44,314 bases of DNA, taken from NCBI GenBank assembly GCA_036501485.1, contig DASYAG010000090.1, forward strand, positions 1 through 44,314. The letters are read 5' to 3'. Below, in pieces: positions 24,227 to 32,068 of the stretch. The first letter of the stretch is position 1, and each line of letters starts with the position of its first letter. The notes under the pieces are model-generated. The model had not been told where the DNA came from, did no database searches, and worked only from the letters and a program-made list of their open reading frames with translations. Position numbers and translations under genes: made by a program. Origin of the DNA: PALSA-607 sp036501485. Lineage in GTDB: Bacteria; Actinomycetota; Actinomycetes; Acidothermales; Acidothermaceae.

Positions 24227-25183
24227 TCATCGGCCCCTTCGTCGTCCGGCAACGAGGTACAGGACACCCACCGACACCGCGATCATCACGATGAGCAACA
24301 CACCCATCGCGGCCGCATAGCCGACCTGGTCGTAGAACAACCCTGTGTCGTAAATTTGCAGGTTCAGGGGCGTACTTGAGATGCCAGGCCCACCGGTCGT
24401 CAGGATCTGAATGCCTTCGAACTTGCGAAAGGCATCAATGAAGCGAAGCAGGACGGCAATGAAGAGCACCGGCTGGATGCCGGGCAGCGTGACGTGCCAG
24501 AACACCTGCCAGCGATTGGCCCCCTCGGAGATCGCCGCTTCCCGCAGCTCGTTTGACACACCGAGCAGACCGGCCAGCAGCAAGATCGCCTGGAACGGAA
24601 TACCGGTCCACATGTCGGAGATCAGTACCGCCGGCATCGCGAGGTGCGGGTCGCCGAGCCACAGCGGTTGCGGCAGGTGCACTTTGTGCAAGAAGTAGTT
24701 GATCCATCCTGCTTCGTTGTTGAACATCGCGCGCCACGTGAGCGCGACGACGATCGGCGCGGTGAGGATCGGCAACATGAACAGGCTTCGGATGAAGCCC
24801 GTCCCGCGGATCTTTGAGTCGAGCAGCACCGCTAGTGCCAGTCCGAAGACGGTGTCGAGGATGGTGCTCCCGATCACCAGATACCCGGTGTTCCAGATGA
24901 TTTGCGGAATCTGCGGGTCGTGGATCATCCGGTCGAAGTTCTGGAGACCGATGAACTTCCACTCGCGCGACCGAACGAGGTCGTAGTTGGTGAACGCCAA
25001 GCCGATGCTTACGGCGAACGGTACCGCCGTAACGAACAACATGATAAGAAGCGCTGGCCAGCTCGCCAGAACCAAGAAGTGACGATCGATGAAGGACCTG
25101 ATCGGCGCGGCCCTGCGTGTTGCAGGGCCGCGCCGCGCAGCTCCGGCGGCATTGTGTTCAGTCGTGCCTGCCGAATCGAGCAT
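24227..25183 (-). CDS. carbohydrate ABC transporter permease, MalF type (318 aa)
   Basis: The protein is 318 residues from an ATG preceded by GGAG. Six helices are visible. The N-terminal PALLIMLFVTAVPFAVSIGLAFTNYDL stretch, described here in part as FVTAVPFAVSIGLAFTNY, is typical of CUT1 permeases, and the EAA loop is REAAISEGANRWQVFW. It forms the membrane channel with the MalG-type partner, whose start follows one base after its stop. Confidence 0.93.
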   Translation of the reverse strand: MLDSAGTTEHNAAGAARRGPATRRAAPIRSFIDRHFLVLASWPALLIMLFVTAVPFAVSIGLAFTNYDLVRSREWKFIGLQNFDRMIHDPQIPQIIWNTGYLVIGSTILDTVFGLALAVLLDSKIRGTGFIRSLFMLPILTAPIVVALTWRAMFNNEAGWINYFLHKVHLPQPLWLGDPHLAMPAVLISDMWTGIPFQAILLLAGLLGVSNELREAAISEGANRWQVFWHVTLPGIQPVLFIAVLLRFIDAFRKFEGIQILTTGGPGISSTPLNLQIYDTGLFYDQVGYAAAMGVLLIVMIAVSVGVLYLVAGRRRGR

Positions 25184-25208
25184 TAGATCTTCTCCGCCGA
25201 TCGTTGCC

Positions 25209-26711
25209 TTAACTGGATGGGAACGGTTTCGGGTAGCCGGCGGATTTCATAATAGTGTCGACGCCGCTCTTCATCGTTGCCATCACCTTTGCGACGGGAG
25301 TGTTCGTCGTGATCAGATCCGACAGACCGTTTGAGATCGGCGGGATGATCGCAACGCCCTCGTCAATGAAGGGCAACAACGCGACGTCCGGGTGACCCAG
25401 AACGTAGGTCAGCGCGGTTGCGAAGCTCGGCGGCAATACGGCCGTCGTTGCAGGATCCGACAGTACTGACAGGCGTGACGGTGTCAGCAGTGCTTTCGCC
25501 GCTACCGCCTGCTTTTGCGTGCTGGCTGACGTGATGAACTGAATCAGCTGCCACGCCGCCTGCTTGTGCTTGGACGCACTGTTCATCCAGATACCGAACG
25601 GCTGCACGAGTTCGCAGTGGTCGGGGTTGACGGCCTGGCATGGCATCGCGGCAAACGCGGTGTCAGTGGCGACCTTGGACTGCGTCGGGTCAAGCACTTG
25701 CGGGATCGTGCCGGAGTCGTCCTGCCACATCGCAACTCTGCCTTGCTGGAAGTCCTGGAGGCAGTTGGTGACGAGGTAGGTAGCGATTCCCTTAGGCGCC
25801 GCGGTCTTCAGCAACGTGCGGTAGAAGGTACCGAAGTTGCTCGCCTGGGGCTCGCTGCCGATCAGGAAGTTCCAGTTCTTGTCGAAGTAGGTGCCGGTGA
25901 CCGCGTTGTTCCACGGCACGAACCAGTTCCAGAGCTGGAATGCGTCGTACAACGTCTGCGACTTGTCGGCCCGGATGCAGAATCCGGACACGCCGCCCTT
26001 GGTCAGCTTCTGTGCGTCGGTCAACAGTTCGGCGGGCGACTGAGGGGGCCCGCTGATGCCGGCGGCCGCAAACAACTTGGTGTTGTAGTAGAGCACCGCA
26101 CCACCAGTGTGGGTCGCGATGCAGTACGTCTTGCCGTCCTGCTGGCAGGCGGTCTCAACTGCCGGCGCAATGTCGGTGAAGTTGTACGAAGCCGGCGTCT
26201 GGGTCGTGTCGGCAATGTACGGGTCGAGTGGCTCGGCACCACCACTGCCGGCGAATGCGGTGATCTTCTCGGAACCAGTGAAGAAGACATCCAGCCCGTT
26301 GTCCTTCGCGCTGAGCTGGAGCGGGATCTTCTGGTCCATCGCGTCAACGGGCAGCTGGACGTAGTTGACCTTGATGCCAGTCTGGGCAGTGAAGGCGGGC
26401 ATCAGCGTCTTGTAGTAGTCGAACTCGGCGACCGCCGAATACGCCTCGATCGTGACCGTTTGGCCGGCGTACGGCTTGGCTGCGGCGGCGCTCGATACAG
26501 GTGCGGCGGGACTTGATACGGCAGCGGCCGGCGTGCTTGCCGGAGCTGCGCTCGCCGGAGTGCTCGGGGTACTGGCTGCACTCGACGCCGCTGGGGTCGT
26601 CGAGCTGGCCGCCGCCGTCGGTTTGCTCGACGACGAACACGCCGCTACCAGGACTAACGCAGCGGCAACGCAAGCGGTTGCTGCCGATGCTCTTTTGAAC
26701 CGGTGTGACAT
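25209..26711 (-). CDS. extracellular solute-binding lipoprotein of a sugar ABC transporter (500 aa)
   Basis: The ATG at 26711 has GGAG six bases upstream. A signal peptide ends in the lipobox VAAC with Cys at residue 25. Residues 26 to about 88 are a Ser/Ala/Pro/Thr linker, which explains why the protein is longer than the usual 420-440 residues. The mature domain has the family-1 binding-protein fold: VTIEAYSAVAEFDYYKTLMP, GGAVLYYNTKLFAAAGI and GRVAMWQDDSGTIP. Four extra cysteines may form disulfides. It delivers a sugar or oligosaccharide to the two permeases; the ligand is unknown. Confidence 0.93.
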   Translation of the reverse strand: MSHRFKRASAATACVAAALVLVAACSSSSKPTAAASSTTPAASSAASTPSTPASAAPASTPAAAVSSPAAPVSSAAAAKPYAGQTVTIEAYSAVAEFDYYKTLMPAFTAQTGIKVNYVQLPVDAMDQKIPLQLSAKDNGLDVFFTGSEKITAFAGSGGAEPLDPYIADTTQTPASYNFTDIAPAVETACQQDGKTYCIATHTGGAVLYYNTKLFAAAGISGPPQSPAELLTDAQKLTKGGVSGFCIRADKSQTLYDAFQLWNWFVPWNNAVTGTYFDKNWNFLIGSEPQASNFGTFYRTLLKTAAPKGIATYLVTNCLQDFQQGRVAMWQDDSGTIPQVLDPTQSKVATDTAFAAMPCQAVNPDHCELVQPFGIWMNSASKHKQAAWQLIQFITSASTQKQAVAAKALLTPSRLSVLSDPATTAVLPPSFATALTYVLGHPDVALLPFIDEGVAIIPPISNGLSDLITTNTPVAKVMATMKSGVDTIMKSAGYPKPFPSS

Positions 26712-27032
26712 TGGTGTCTCCATCTCCGGTACGCATGACCAAACAAGATCCACGTTGATCCGTCATGGCCACGCGGGTTGTGGGCCGCGATGCGGCGTAC
26801 ATGTCTAGGCAGTAAAGGGAGTCGTAGCAGGGCAAGCAGCTGGCTTGGATTCCGGGCACAAACAAGGCCTCAGATGGTCGGCGTTTCGCCTCCTTCCGAC
26901 ACCGTCAATCCCTGTTGTGCAGCCCGTAATTTCGAGCCGTTCCGCGATGCTGGCGAAGCATTACACGCGCGAGCTTGAGATAGCAATACCTCGAATATGA
27001 TATTCCAGAGGTTGAGCTGCAAACGTTACCAT
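26712..27032. promoter_or_regulatory. 321-base non-coding region upstream of the ABC transporter operon
   Basis: I see no plausible gene in this stretch between the enolase-family stop and the binding-protein start. It is slightly richer in A and T than its surroundings. It should hold the promoter of the ABC operon. The only clear element is the palindrome at 26993-27005; the remaining 280-base leader towards 26711 shows no hairpin I can support. Confidence 0.6.
26992..27005. promoter_or_regulatory. palindromic operator GAATATGATATTC upstream of the ABC operon
   Basis: GAATAT-G-ATATTC at 26993-27005 is a perfect 13-bp palindrome about an odd centre, flanked by CCTC and GAGG. With the preceding C it gives CGAATATGATAT, shared with sites at 22522-22533 and 29451-29462. 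The form fits a dimeric GntR-type regulator. Confidence 0.65.
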
Positions 27033-28268
27033 TTAGAGATCCCCTGCAGACGTGATGCGCACACTGGCGCCGTCTCGCGTCGCCACATCGGGCTGTAGCG
27101 CGATGCCTAAACCTGGTGCTGACGGCGGTGTGATGAGACCGCCTGCGATGTGCGGAAGTGCCGTCACAACTTCGGTGTACCAACCCGTGTAGTACGCCCG
27201 TACTGTTTCTTGCACTAGCGCATTTGGTGCGTTGATCGACAGGTGTGCCGACGCCGTCAAAACCACTGGGCCCGTGCAGTCGTGTGGCGCGATGGGCAGG
27301 TGGTGGGTTTCGGCAAGCGTGGCGATCTTTTTTGCTTCGCTAAGGCCGCCGACCCAACCGATGTCGAACATGATGACCTGCGCAGCTCGGGCCTCGATCA
27401 GATCGGCAAAGGCCCACCTGCCAGCCAGGGTCTCACCCATCGCGGTGGGCACCCGCGTCGCCGCTGCGAACTCGGCAGCTGCCTTCATGTTGTCGGCCTT
27501 GATCGCGTCCTCGAACCAGAACGGGTCGAACTCCTCGGTTGCGCGCGCGATCCGCAACGCCATAGGTAGATGCCACACGGCATGCATCTCGAGCATGATG
27601 TCGATCTTCGACCCGACCGCGTCGCGGATTGCCGCAAGCTTGTTCGCCCCGGCGCGCAGATCGTCTGCACTGAGGTACTGACCGCCGGTCGCTGCAGCGT
27701 ATTCATCGAAGGGCCAGATCTTCATGCCGGTAATGCCCTGATCGAGCAGGCTTTCTGCGAGTTCGGCAGGATGATCGATGGCCGCCCACAGATCTTCGTA
27801 CGGTCCCGGCGCGACTGCACCGGGCAGGCCTCGGTCGCCGGACGACGCCCGGTCGCTCGCAAGCAGCGCACCCTTGTTGCCGCGCCCGTATTCATAGCCC
27901 GCACAGGTGTTGTAGATGCGAATGTTCTCGCGGCTCGCGCCACCCAACAGGTTGTAGATCGGCTGTCCGCTCGCCTGACCCGCAATGTCCCAGAGCGCGA
28001 TGTTGACTGCCGAGTTCCCGCGGGTCTCCGCACCCGTTCCGGCGTAGCCGACGAACAGGTCGTAAAGCGTGCGCGAATGCTTGTCTATCTCGAGCGGATC
28101 CTTGCCAATCAGATGCGGCGCGATCGTCTCGTGGACATGCGCTTCGACCGCAAGCGGTCCGATGCACGTCTCGCCAAGACCGATCAAGCCCTCATCGGTG
28201 TGCACGCGCAACCACAGCTGTTGGCGATATCGGTCGAGTCGAATCGTCTCGACCGCGGTGATCTTCAT
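27033..28268 (-). CDS. enolase-superfamily acid-sugar dehydratase, mandelate racemase/galactonate dehydratase subgroup (411 aa)
   Basis: The protein is 411 residues from the ATG at 28268. The N-terminal capping domain begins MKITAVETIRLDRYRQQLW. In the barrel, MKIWPFD follows the second strand. The metal ligands are Glu in MLEMHAVW, Glu in WFEDAIKADN and Glu in GETLAGRW. Histidines in MLEMH and APHDCTGP are placed as the two catalytic bases of D-galactonate dehydratase-like enzymes. Such proteins remove water from an aldonic acid to give a 2-keto-3-deoxy acid. The ligand set supports dehydration rather than racemisation, but the sugar acid is unknown. It precedes the ABC operon and follows the Ldh2 gene by 41 bases. 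Confidence 0.92.
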   Translation of the reverse strand: MKITAVETIRLDRYRQQLWLRVHTDEGLIGLGETCIGPLAVEAHVHETIAPHLIGKDPLEIDKHSRTLYDLFVGYAGTGAETRGNSAVNIALWDIAGQASGQPIYNLLGGASRENIRIYNTCAGYEYGRGNKGALLASDRASSGDRGLPGAVAPGPYEDLWAAIDHPAELAESLLDQGITGMKIWPFDEYAAATGGQYLSADDLRAGANKLAAIRDAVGSKIDIMLEMHAVWHLPMALRIARATEEFDPFWFEDAIKADNMKAAAEFAAATRVPTAMGETLAGRWAFADLIEARAAQVIMFDIGWVGGLSEAKKIATLAETHHLPIAPHDCTGPVVLTASAHLSINAPNALVQETVRAYYTGWYTEVVTALPHIAGGLITPPSAPGLGIALQPDVATRDGASVRITSAGDL

Positions 28269-28309
28269 CGTCGCTCCAGCCTGTGACTCGCTTAAGAACC
28301 TGTCACTTA

Positions 28310-29407
28310 TTAAGAAAAGTACGAGTCGAGGTCGAGCCCGCAGATCTGCGCAGCCTCGGCGACGCTCGCCATCACGTCAGACGGCAAGTGGATGCCATCT
28401 CGGAGCGCAGTGGCGTGCTTCTCCCACTCGATCTCGCCCGGAACGTAGATGCGATCGGAGCCGTCAGCGGTCGGCGCGTGATGGATCTCGTCGATCAGTT
28501 CCTCGACCCGCGCGGTGAACGCGGCCTCACCAGCGATCGTCGCGCAGTCGATCGCGAGAAACGCCGCGCCATGGCCAGTAGGCAGGGTGGGGTCGTCACC
28601 AAGCCAACTGCGGATTCCCCACGTGCTGGCAGCGCCGCTCAAGAGGCCCGCGAGCGTCTCGATGAGCAAAGCGATGCCGTACCCCTTGTGGCCCGCGGCG
28701 GGCGAGAGCGTGCTCGACTCTGGGTAAGTGTTCGCATCGTCGGTCGGCAATCCATTGGGGCCGATCAACCAGGTCGGCGGGATCGACTCGCCGCGTTCAC
28801 GGGCTGCATACACCTTGCCGCCGGCGACCGTCGCGACGGACATATCGAGAAGCATCGGCTGATAGCGGCCTGCGGGCACCGCGTAGGCAAGTGGATTGCT
28901 GCCGGTGATCGCACCGCGCGAACCGGGTGCGGCGACAGACGGGATGTCGTTGGCCATGCTCATGCCGATAAAACCAGCATCGGCGGCGAGCCACGCGTAG
29001 TACCCGGCGGCGCCGAAATGACAGCTGTTGCGAACCCCGACGTAGCCGATCCCACTTGACCGCGCCTTCTCGATTGCGGTCTTCATCGCAAACGTCGACG
29101 TCACCATGCCCAGAGACGAATCGCCGTCGACGACCGCCCACGCGCCACCTTCGGCAACGATCGACGGACTGCCGTGCGGATTGAGGCCACCGGCATACAG
29201 TCGGCGCACATAGCCACGCAACGCTTTGCTGCCGTGCGTGAACACGCCCCAGCCATCGGTCATGCTGAGCACGTGAGCGCCGACAGCTGCATCGTCAGTC
29301 GACATGCCTGCACTGACGAAGGCGTCGAAGCAGAGCCGGCTGAGCGCGTCGATCGAGACCGTCGGGCCAGGTGTGACAGCCACTCCGGACGACGCCTGTA
29401 CGGCCAC
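28310..29407 (-). CDS. Ldh2-family (malate/L-lactate/ureidoglycolate-type) dehydrogenase (365 aa)
   Basis: From the GTG at 29407, which has GAGGA six bases upstream, the protein is 365 residues. The open frame continues to 30112 but that part is antisense to the lactonase gene and I reject it. Family motifs are NSCHFGAAGYYAWLA, GSNPLAYAVPAGRYQP and AAGHKGYGIALLIETLAG, as in 2,3-diketogulonate reductase and malate dehydrogenases of the Ldh2 fold. It reduces or oxidises a 2-oxo/2-hydroxy acid with NAD(P). The context suggests it handles a product of the dehydratase-aldolase steps. Confidence 0.9.
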   Translation of the reverse strand: MAVQASSGVAVTPGPTVSIDALSRLCFDAFVSAGMSTDDAAVGAHVLSMTDGWGVFTHGSKALRGYVRRLYAGGLNPHGSPSIVAEGGAWAVVDGDSSLGMVTSTFAMKTAIEKARSSGIGYVGVRNSCHFGAAGYYAWLAADAGFIGMSMANDIPSVAAPGSRGAITGSNPLAYAVPAGRYQPMLLDMSVATVAGGKVYAARERGESIPPTWLIGPNGLPTDDANTYPESSTLSPAAGHKGYGIALLIETLAGLLSGAASTWGIRSWLGDDPTLPTGHGAAFLAIDCATIAGEAAFTARVEELIDEIHHAPTADGSDRIYVPGEIEWEKHATALRDGIHLPSDVMASVAEAAQICGLDLDSYFS

Positions 29408-29450
29408 TATGTGTCCTCGCTTCACGTGCACCGAAGAGCCAACAGGTGAG

Positions 29451-29462
29451 ATATCATATGCG
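29451..29462. promoter_or_regulatory. divergent promoter/operator element with CGCATATGATAT (minus strand)
   Basis: The site lies between the Ldh2 gene (start 29407) and the lactonase gene (start 29508). On the minus strand it reads CGCATATGATAT, one base different from the element at 26992-27003. TATGAT is a plausible -10 for the minus-strand gene 44 bases downstream. Confidence 0.6.
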
Positions 29463-29507
29463 AGATTTTCGTGCTCTGTCGACAGTGACGCGAGGGGAAT
29501 CTCTCCA

Positions 29508-30470
29508 ATGACCGACGTGCAAAGTGTGCTTGGCCCGGTCGCCGCATCGGACCTCGGATTCGTCCTCGCACACGAGCACGTTGTCGCGTGCTCGCCCGGA
29601 ATCGTGCGCAGTTGGCCAGCGCTGTACGGCGGTCGCGACGCATTGAAGAAACGCGGCGTCGATGCGCTGCGCAATGCCAAGGCCGCGGGTGTGACGACCA
29701 TCGTCGACTGCACGACATTCGACCTCGGACGCGACGCGCAGTTGCTCGCCGAGGTCTCCGCAGAATCCGGTGTCACGATCTTGGCGTGCACAGGTCTTTG
29801 GGTGGATCCCTCCGCGACGCTGCGCGCGCGCAGTGTCGAACAACTGACTGACTTCTTTCTTACCGACCTGCAAGACGGCATTGACGGTGGCACGATTCGG
29901 GCCGCCGTGATCAAGGTCGCGCACGATGAGCGCGTCGAAGGATTTGGCGAACAGATCCTTCGGGCCGCCGCACAAGCGTCCGTTGAAACCGGCGCGCCGA
30001 TCATCACCCACACGGCCGCCGCGTTTCGCACCGGTGAGGCGCAGGCGGTGATCCTCGAGGAGGCGGGCGTAGACCCGTCGCGGGTGGCGATCGGCCACTC
30101 CGACGACAGCACCGAGTTCGACTACCTGGGTGGCCTCGCCGCGCGTGGTTACTACATCGCGATGGACCGGCTGCCCAACGGCGCATTGCCCGAGTACGGC
30201 GGGCAGTCCGTTGACGACCGGGTCAAGATGATCGTCGCGTTGATCGACGCGGGGTATGAGAACCGAATCCTGGTCGGGCATGACGATCCGATCTGGGCAG
30301 GGCTGTTGACCGACGACGACCAGCGACGCCACCTCGAGGCCAACCCGCGCGTCATCGCCTTCGTCTCGGAAGTGATCCTGCCGGCGCTGCGTGGCTACGG
30401 CGTCACCGACGAGTTGATCGACACGATCACCGTGCACAATCCGCGGCGTTGGATCAGCGGCATCGACTAG
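29508..30470 (+). CDS. phosphotriesterase-family metal-dependent hydrolase, probable lactonase (320 aa)
   Basis: The protein is 320 residues from the ATG at 29508, with GAGGGG upstream. The amidohydrolase-fold metal site is complete: HEH in LAHEHVV, the bridging carbamylated Lys in AAVIKVA, His in IITHTA, His in IGHSDDS and Asp in LVGHDDP. Members of PF02126 include phosphotriesterase-like lactonases that open sugar or acyl lactones. In this setting, hydrolysis of a sugar lactone to its aldonic acid, which the dehydratase would then use, is the likely role. The upstream longer reading to 29304 is antisense to the Ldh2 gene. Confidence 0.9.
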   Translation: MTDVQSVLGPVAASDLGFVLAHEHVVACSPGIVRSWPALYGGRDALKKRGVDALRNAKAAGVTTIVDCTTFDLGRDAQLLAEVSAESGVTILACTGLWVDPSATLRARSVEQLTDFFLTDLQDGIDGGTIRAAVIKVAHDERVEGFGEQILRAAAQASVETGAPIITHTAAAFRTGEAQAVILEEAGVDPSRVAIGHSDDSTEFDYLGGLAARGYYIAMDRLPNGALPEYGGQSVDDRVKMIVALIDAGYENRILVGHDDPIWAGLLTDDDQRRHLEANPRVIAFVSEVILPALRGYGVTDELIDTITVHNPRRWISGID

Positions 30471-30483
30471 CGCGCCGCCCGCA

Positions 30484-31173
30484 CTAGCGAGCGCGTTTGG
30501 CGACATGGCTCACGTGCGCCGACATCGCCGCTGATGCGCCGACTGGATCTCGCTTCGCAATGGCATCGAGAATCTCCCGATGATCGACGTCACTGCGCCT
30601 GCGGACCGCCAGACTTCGCGCAGTGTGCTGGCGACTGCGCTGCGTGAGCATCGCCAGCGTCGACAGCATGCTCGCAAGGATCGGGTTCGCGGCGATCCGC
30701 GTCACTTCATCGTGAAACCGTTGATCGAGTGCGATACACGCGTCGACATCGCCAACGCTCGTCGTGTACAGATCAGCGATCGTGCGCAAGCTCGCGACGT
30801 CTGCAAGGGCAGCGCGTTCGGCCGCGAGGGCTGCGATCCCCGACTCCAACACTCGCCGCGACTCCGTGAGAACCAGCTGGCTCCCGTGATCGAGACTCAG
30901 CAGGAAGTCCATTGGTGCAGCGAGTAGTCGCGGTTCCAGTGATGTCACATACGTGCCGTCGCCGTGACGCACGTCGAGAATGTTCAGCGCCACGAGCGCC
31001 TGCACCGCTTCTCGCGCAGTCGGCCGGCTTACTCCCAGCGCCGCGGCAAGATCTTTCTCGCCGGGCAGCCGATCAAACGGCTTCAACTCGCCGTCCAGGA
31101 TCATGGATTTCAGCCGGGTCATCGCATCTTCCGCCGCTCGGCGACGAGGCGCACGCGCCGGATCGGTGAACAA
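30484..31173 (-). CDS. GntR family transcriptional regulator, FCD type (229 aa)
   Basis: The TTG start (LFTDPARAPRRR) gives 229 residues and is the first possible start after an in-frame stop. The winged helix includes MILDGELKPFDRLPGEKDL and the recognition helix region VSRPTAREAVQAL. The FCD effector domain follows, with metal-type ligands in DQRFHDEV, HTARS and DHREILDAI. It is the last gene of the long minus-strand series and probably controls it. A 15-bp repeat array lies directly upstream. Confidence 0.9.
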   Translation of the reverse strand: MFTDPARAPRRRAAEDAMTRLKSMILDGELKPFDRLPGEKDLAAALGVSRPTAREAVQALVALNILDVRHGDGTYVTSLEPRLLAAPMDFLLSLDHGSQLVLTESRRVLESGIAALAAERAALADVASLRTIADLYTTSVGDVDACIALDQRFHDEVTRIAANPILASMLSTLAMLTQRSRQHTARSLAVRRRSDVDHREILDAIAKRDPVGASAAMSAHVSHVAKRAR

Positions 31174-31213
31174 CTCGACGGCCGCCGCCGGGAGACGCCC
31201 TGCCGGTCGCGTC

Positions 31214-31272
31214 GCTGCTGGCCGACCTGCTGCGGGCCGACCTGCTGCTGGCCGACCTGCTGCTGGACGGCT
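31214..31272. repeat. 15-bp tandem repeat array (about 4 units) between SDR stop and GntR start
   Basis: Units GCTGCTGGCCGACCT start at 31214, 31229 (one change) and 31244. A diverged partial unit at 31259-31272 reaches into the SDR stop codon (31271-31273). In the GntR frame the array would read as repeats of G-R-P-A-A, but no start codon precedes it in that frame. Confidence 0.92.
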
Positions 31273-32032
31273 AGACAGCGGTCAGCCCTCCGTCAATGAT
31301 CAGCGACGCGCCGTTCATGAATCTGCCGGTGTCATCGGCGACAAACGCGATCCATTCCGCCACCTCTTCGGGGGTGCCCATGCGGCCGTCGAGTTGGCGT
31401 TGCTCCATCATGTGTCGGGTCGCCACCGGATCGGGATTTCCGGCGAGAATCTTGCCGATCCACGGGCTGTCGACTGTGCCAGGGCAGATCGCGTTCACCC
31501 GGATCCCCTGCGCTGCGTGGTCGGCTGCGAGCGCCCGCGTAAGTCCAAGGACACCCGCCTTCGACGCGCAATACGCGACCCGATTGCGCAAGCCGACGAC
31601 AGCGCCGGCCGACGCGATGTTGACGATGACCCCGTGACCCGCAGCCAGCATTCCCGGCAACACCATCCGGCACATATAGAACGTGCCCGACAGGTTGACC
31701 GAGAGCGTCAGATCCCACTGCTCGGCAGTGGTGTCTGGTGCAGTTGCGGCGAATCCCAGGCCCGCGCAGTTGACGAGGACGTCGAATGGCCGGTCACCGT
31801 TCGCCGCCCCGACCGTTGCGGCCGCGGCCTCGGGATCTGAGAAGTCGGCGACGACCGTCGAAACCGAGTTGCCGATCTCGGTAGCCACGTCAGCGAGTCC
31901 GGCTGCATCGCGGTCAACCAGCACCAGTTCGTAGCCGGCTTGTCCGAAGCACACAGCAACCGCGCGGCCGATGCCCGACGCAGCGCCGGTTACGACTGCG
32001 CGTCGAGTGCCACTTACCTTTGCGGGCGTCAC
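31271..32032 (-). CDS. SDR family oxidoreductase (253 aa)
   Basis: The GTG-initiated protein is 253 residues, a textbook classical SDR. It has TGAASGIG, the NAG motif in LVNCAGLG, catalytic Ser in VNIASAGAVVG, Tyr-x-x-x-Lys in AYCASKAG, and PG after strand six. SASLIIDGG-type residues close the protein. It resembles sugar or 2-keto-3-deoxy-acid dehydrogenases that use NAD. It sits 36 bases after the IlvD/Edd dehydratase and near the FAH hydrolase, which together resemble the non-phosphorylative route where a 2-keto-3-deoxy acid is oxidised to a 2,4-diketo acid and then hydrolysed. Confidence 0.92.
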   Translation of the reverse strand: MTPAKVSGTRRAVVTGAASGIGRAVAVCFGQAGYELVLVDRDAAGLADVATEIGNSVSTVVADFSDPEAAAATVGAANGDRPFDVLVNCAGLGFAATAPDTTAEQWDLTLSVNLSGTFYMCRMVLPGMLAAGHGVIVNIASAGAVVGLRNRVAYCASKAGVLGLTRALAADHAAQGIRVNAICPGTVDSPWIGKILAGNPDPVATRHMMEQRQLDGRMGTPEEVAEWIAFVADDTGRFMNGASLIIDGGLTAV

Positions 32033-32068
32033 GGGATTCTCCTAGTCGTCATCGCGAGCAGTTAATAC

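Noticed and set aside
28283..28306. Inverted repeat GTGAC/GTCAC between the Ldh2 and enolase-family genes
   Set aside because: Five-base arms with a 14-base gap are too weak to claim as an operator or terminator between two genes that look co-transcribed.
29408..30112. In-frame N-terminal extension of the Ldh2-type dehydrogenase
   Set aside because: It is antisense to the lactonase gene, and a GTG with a good ribosome binding site at 29407 gives the normal family length.
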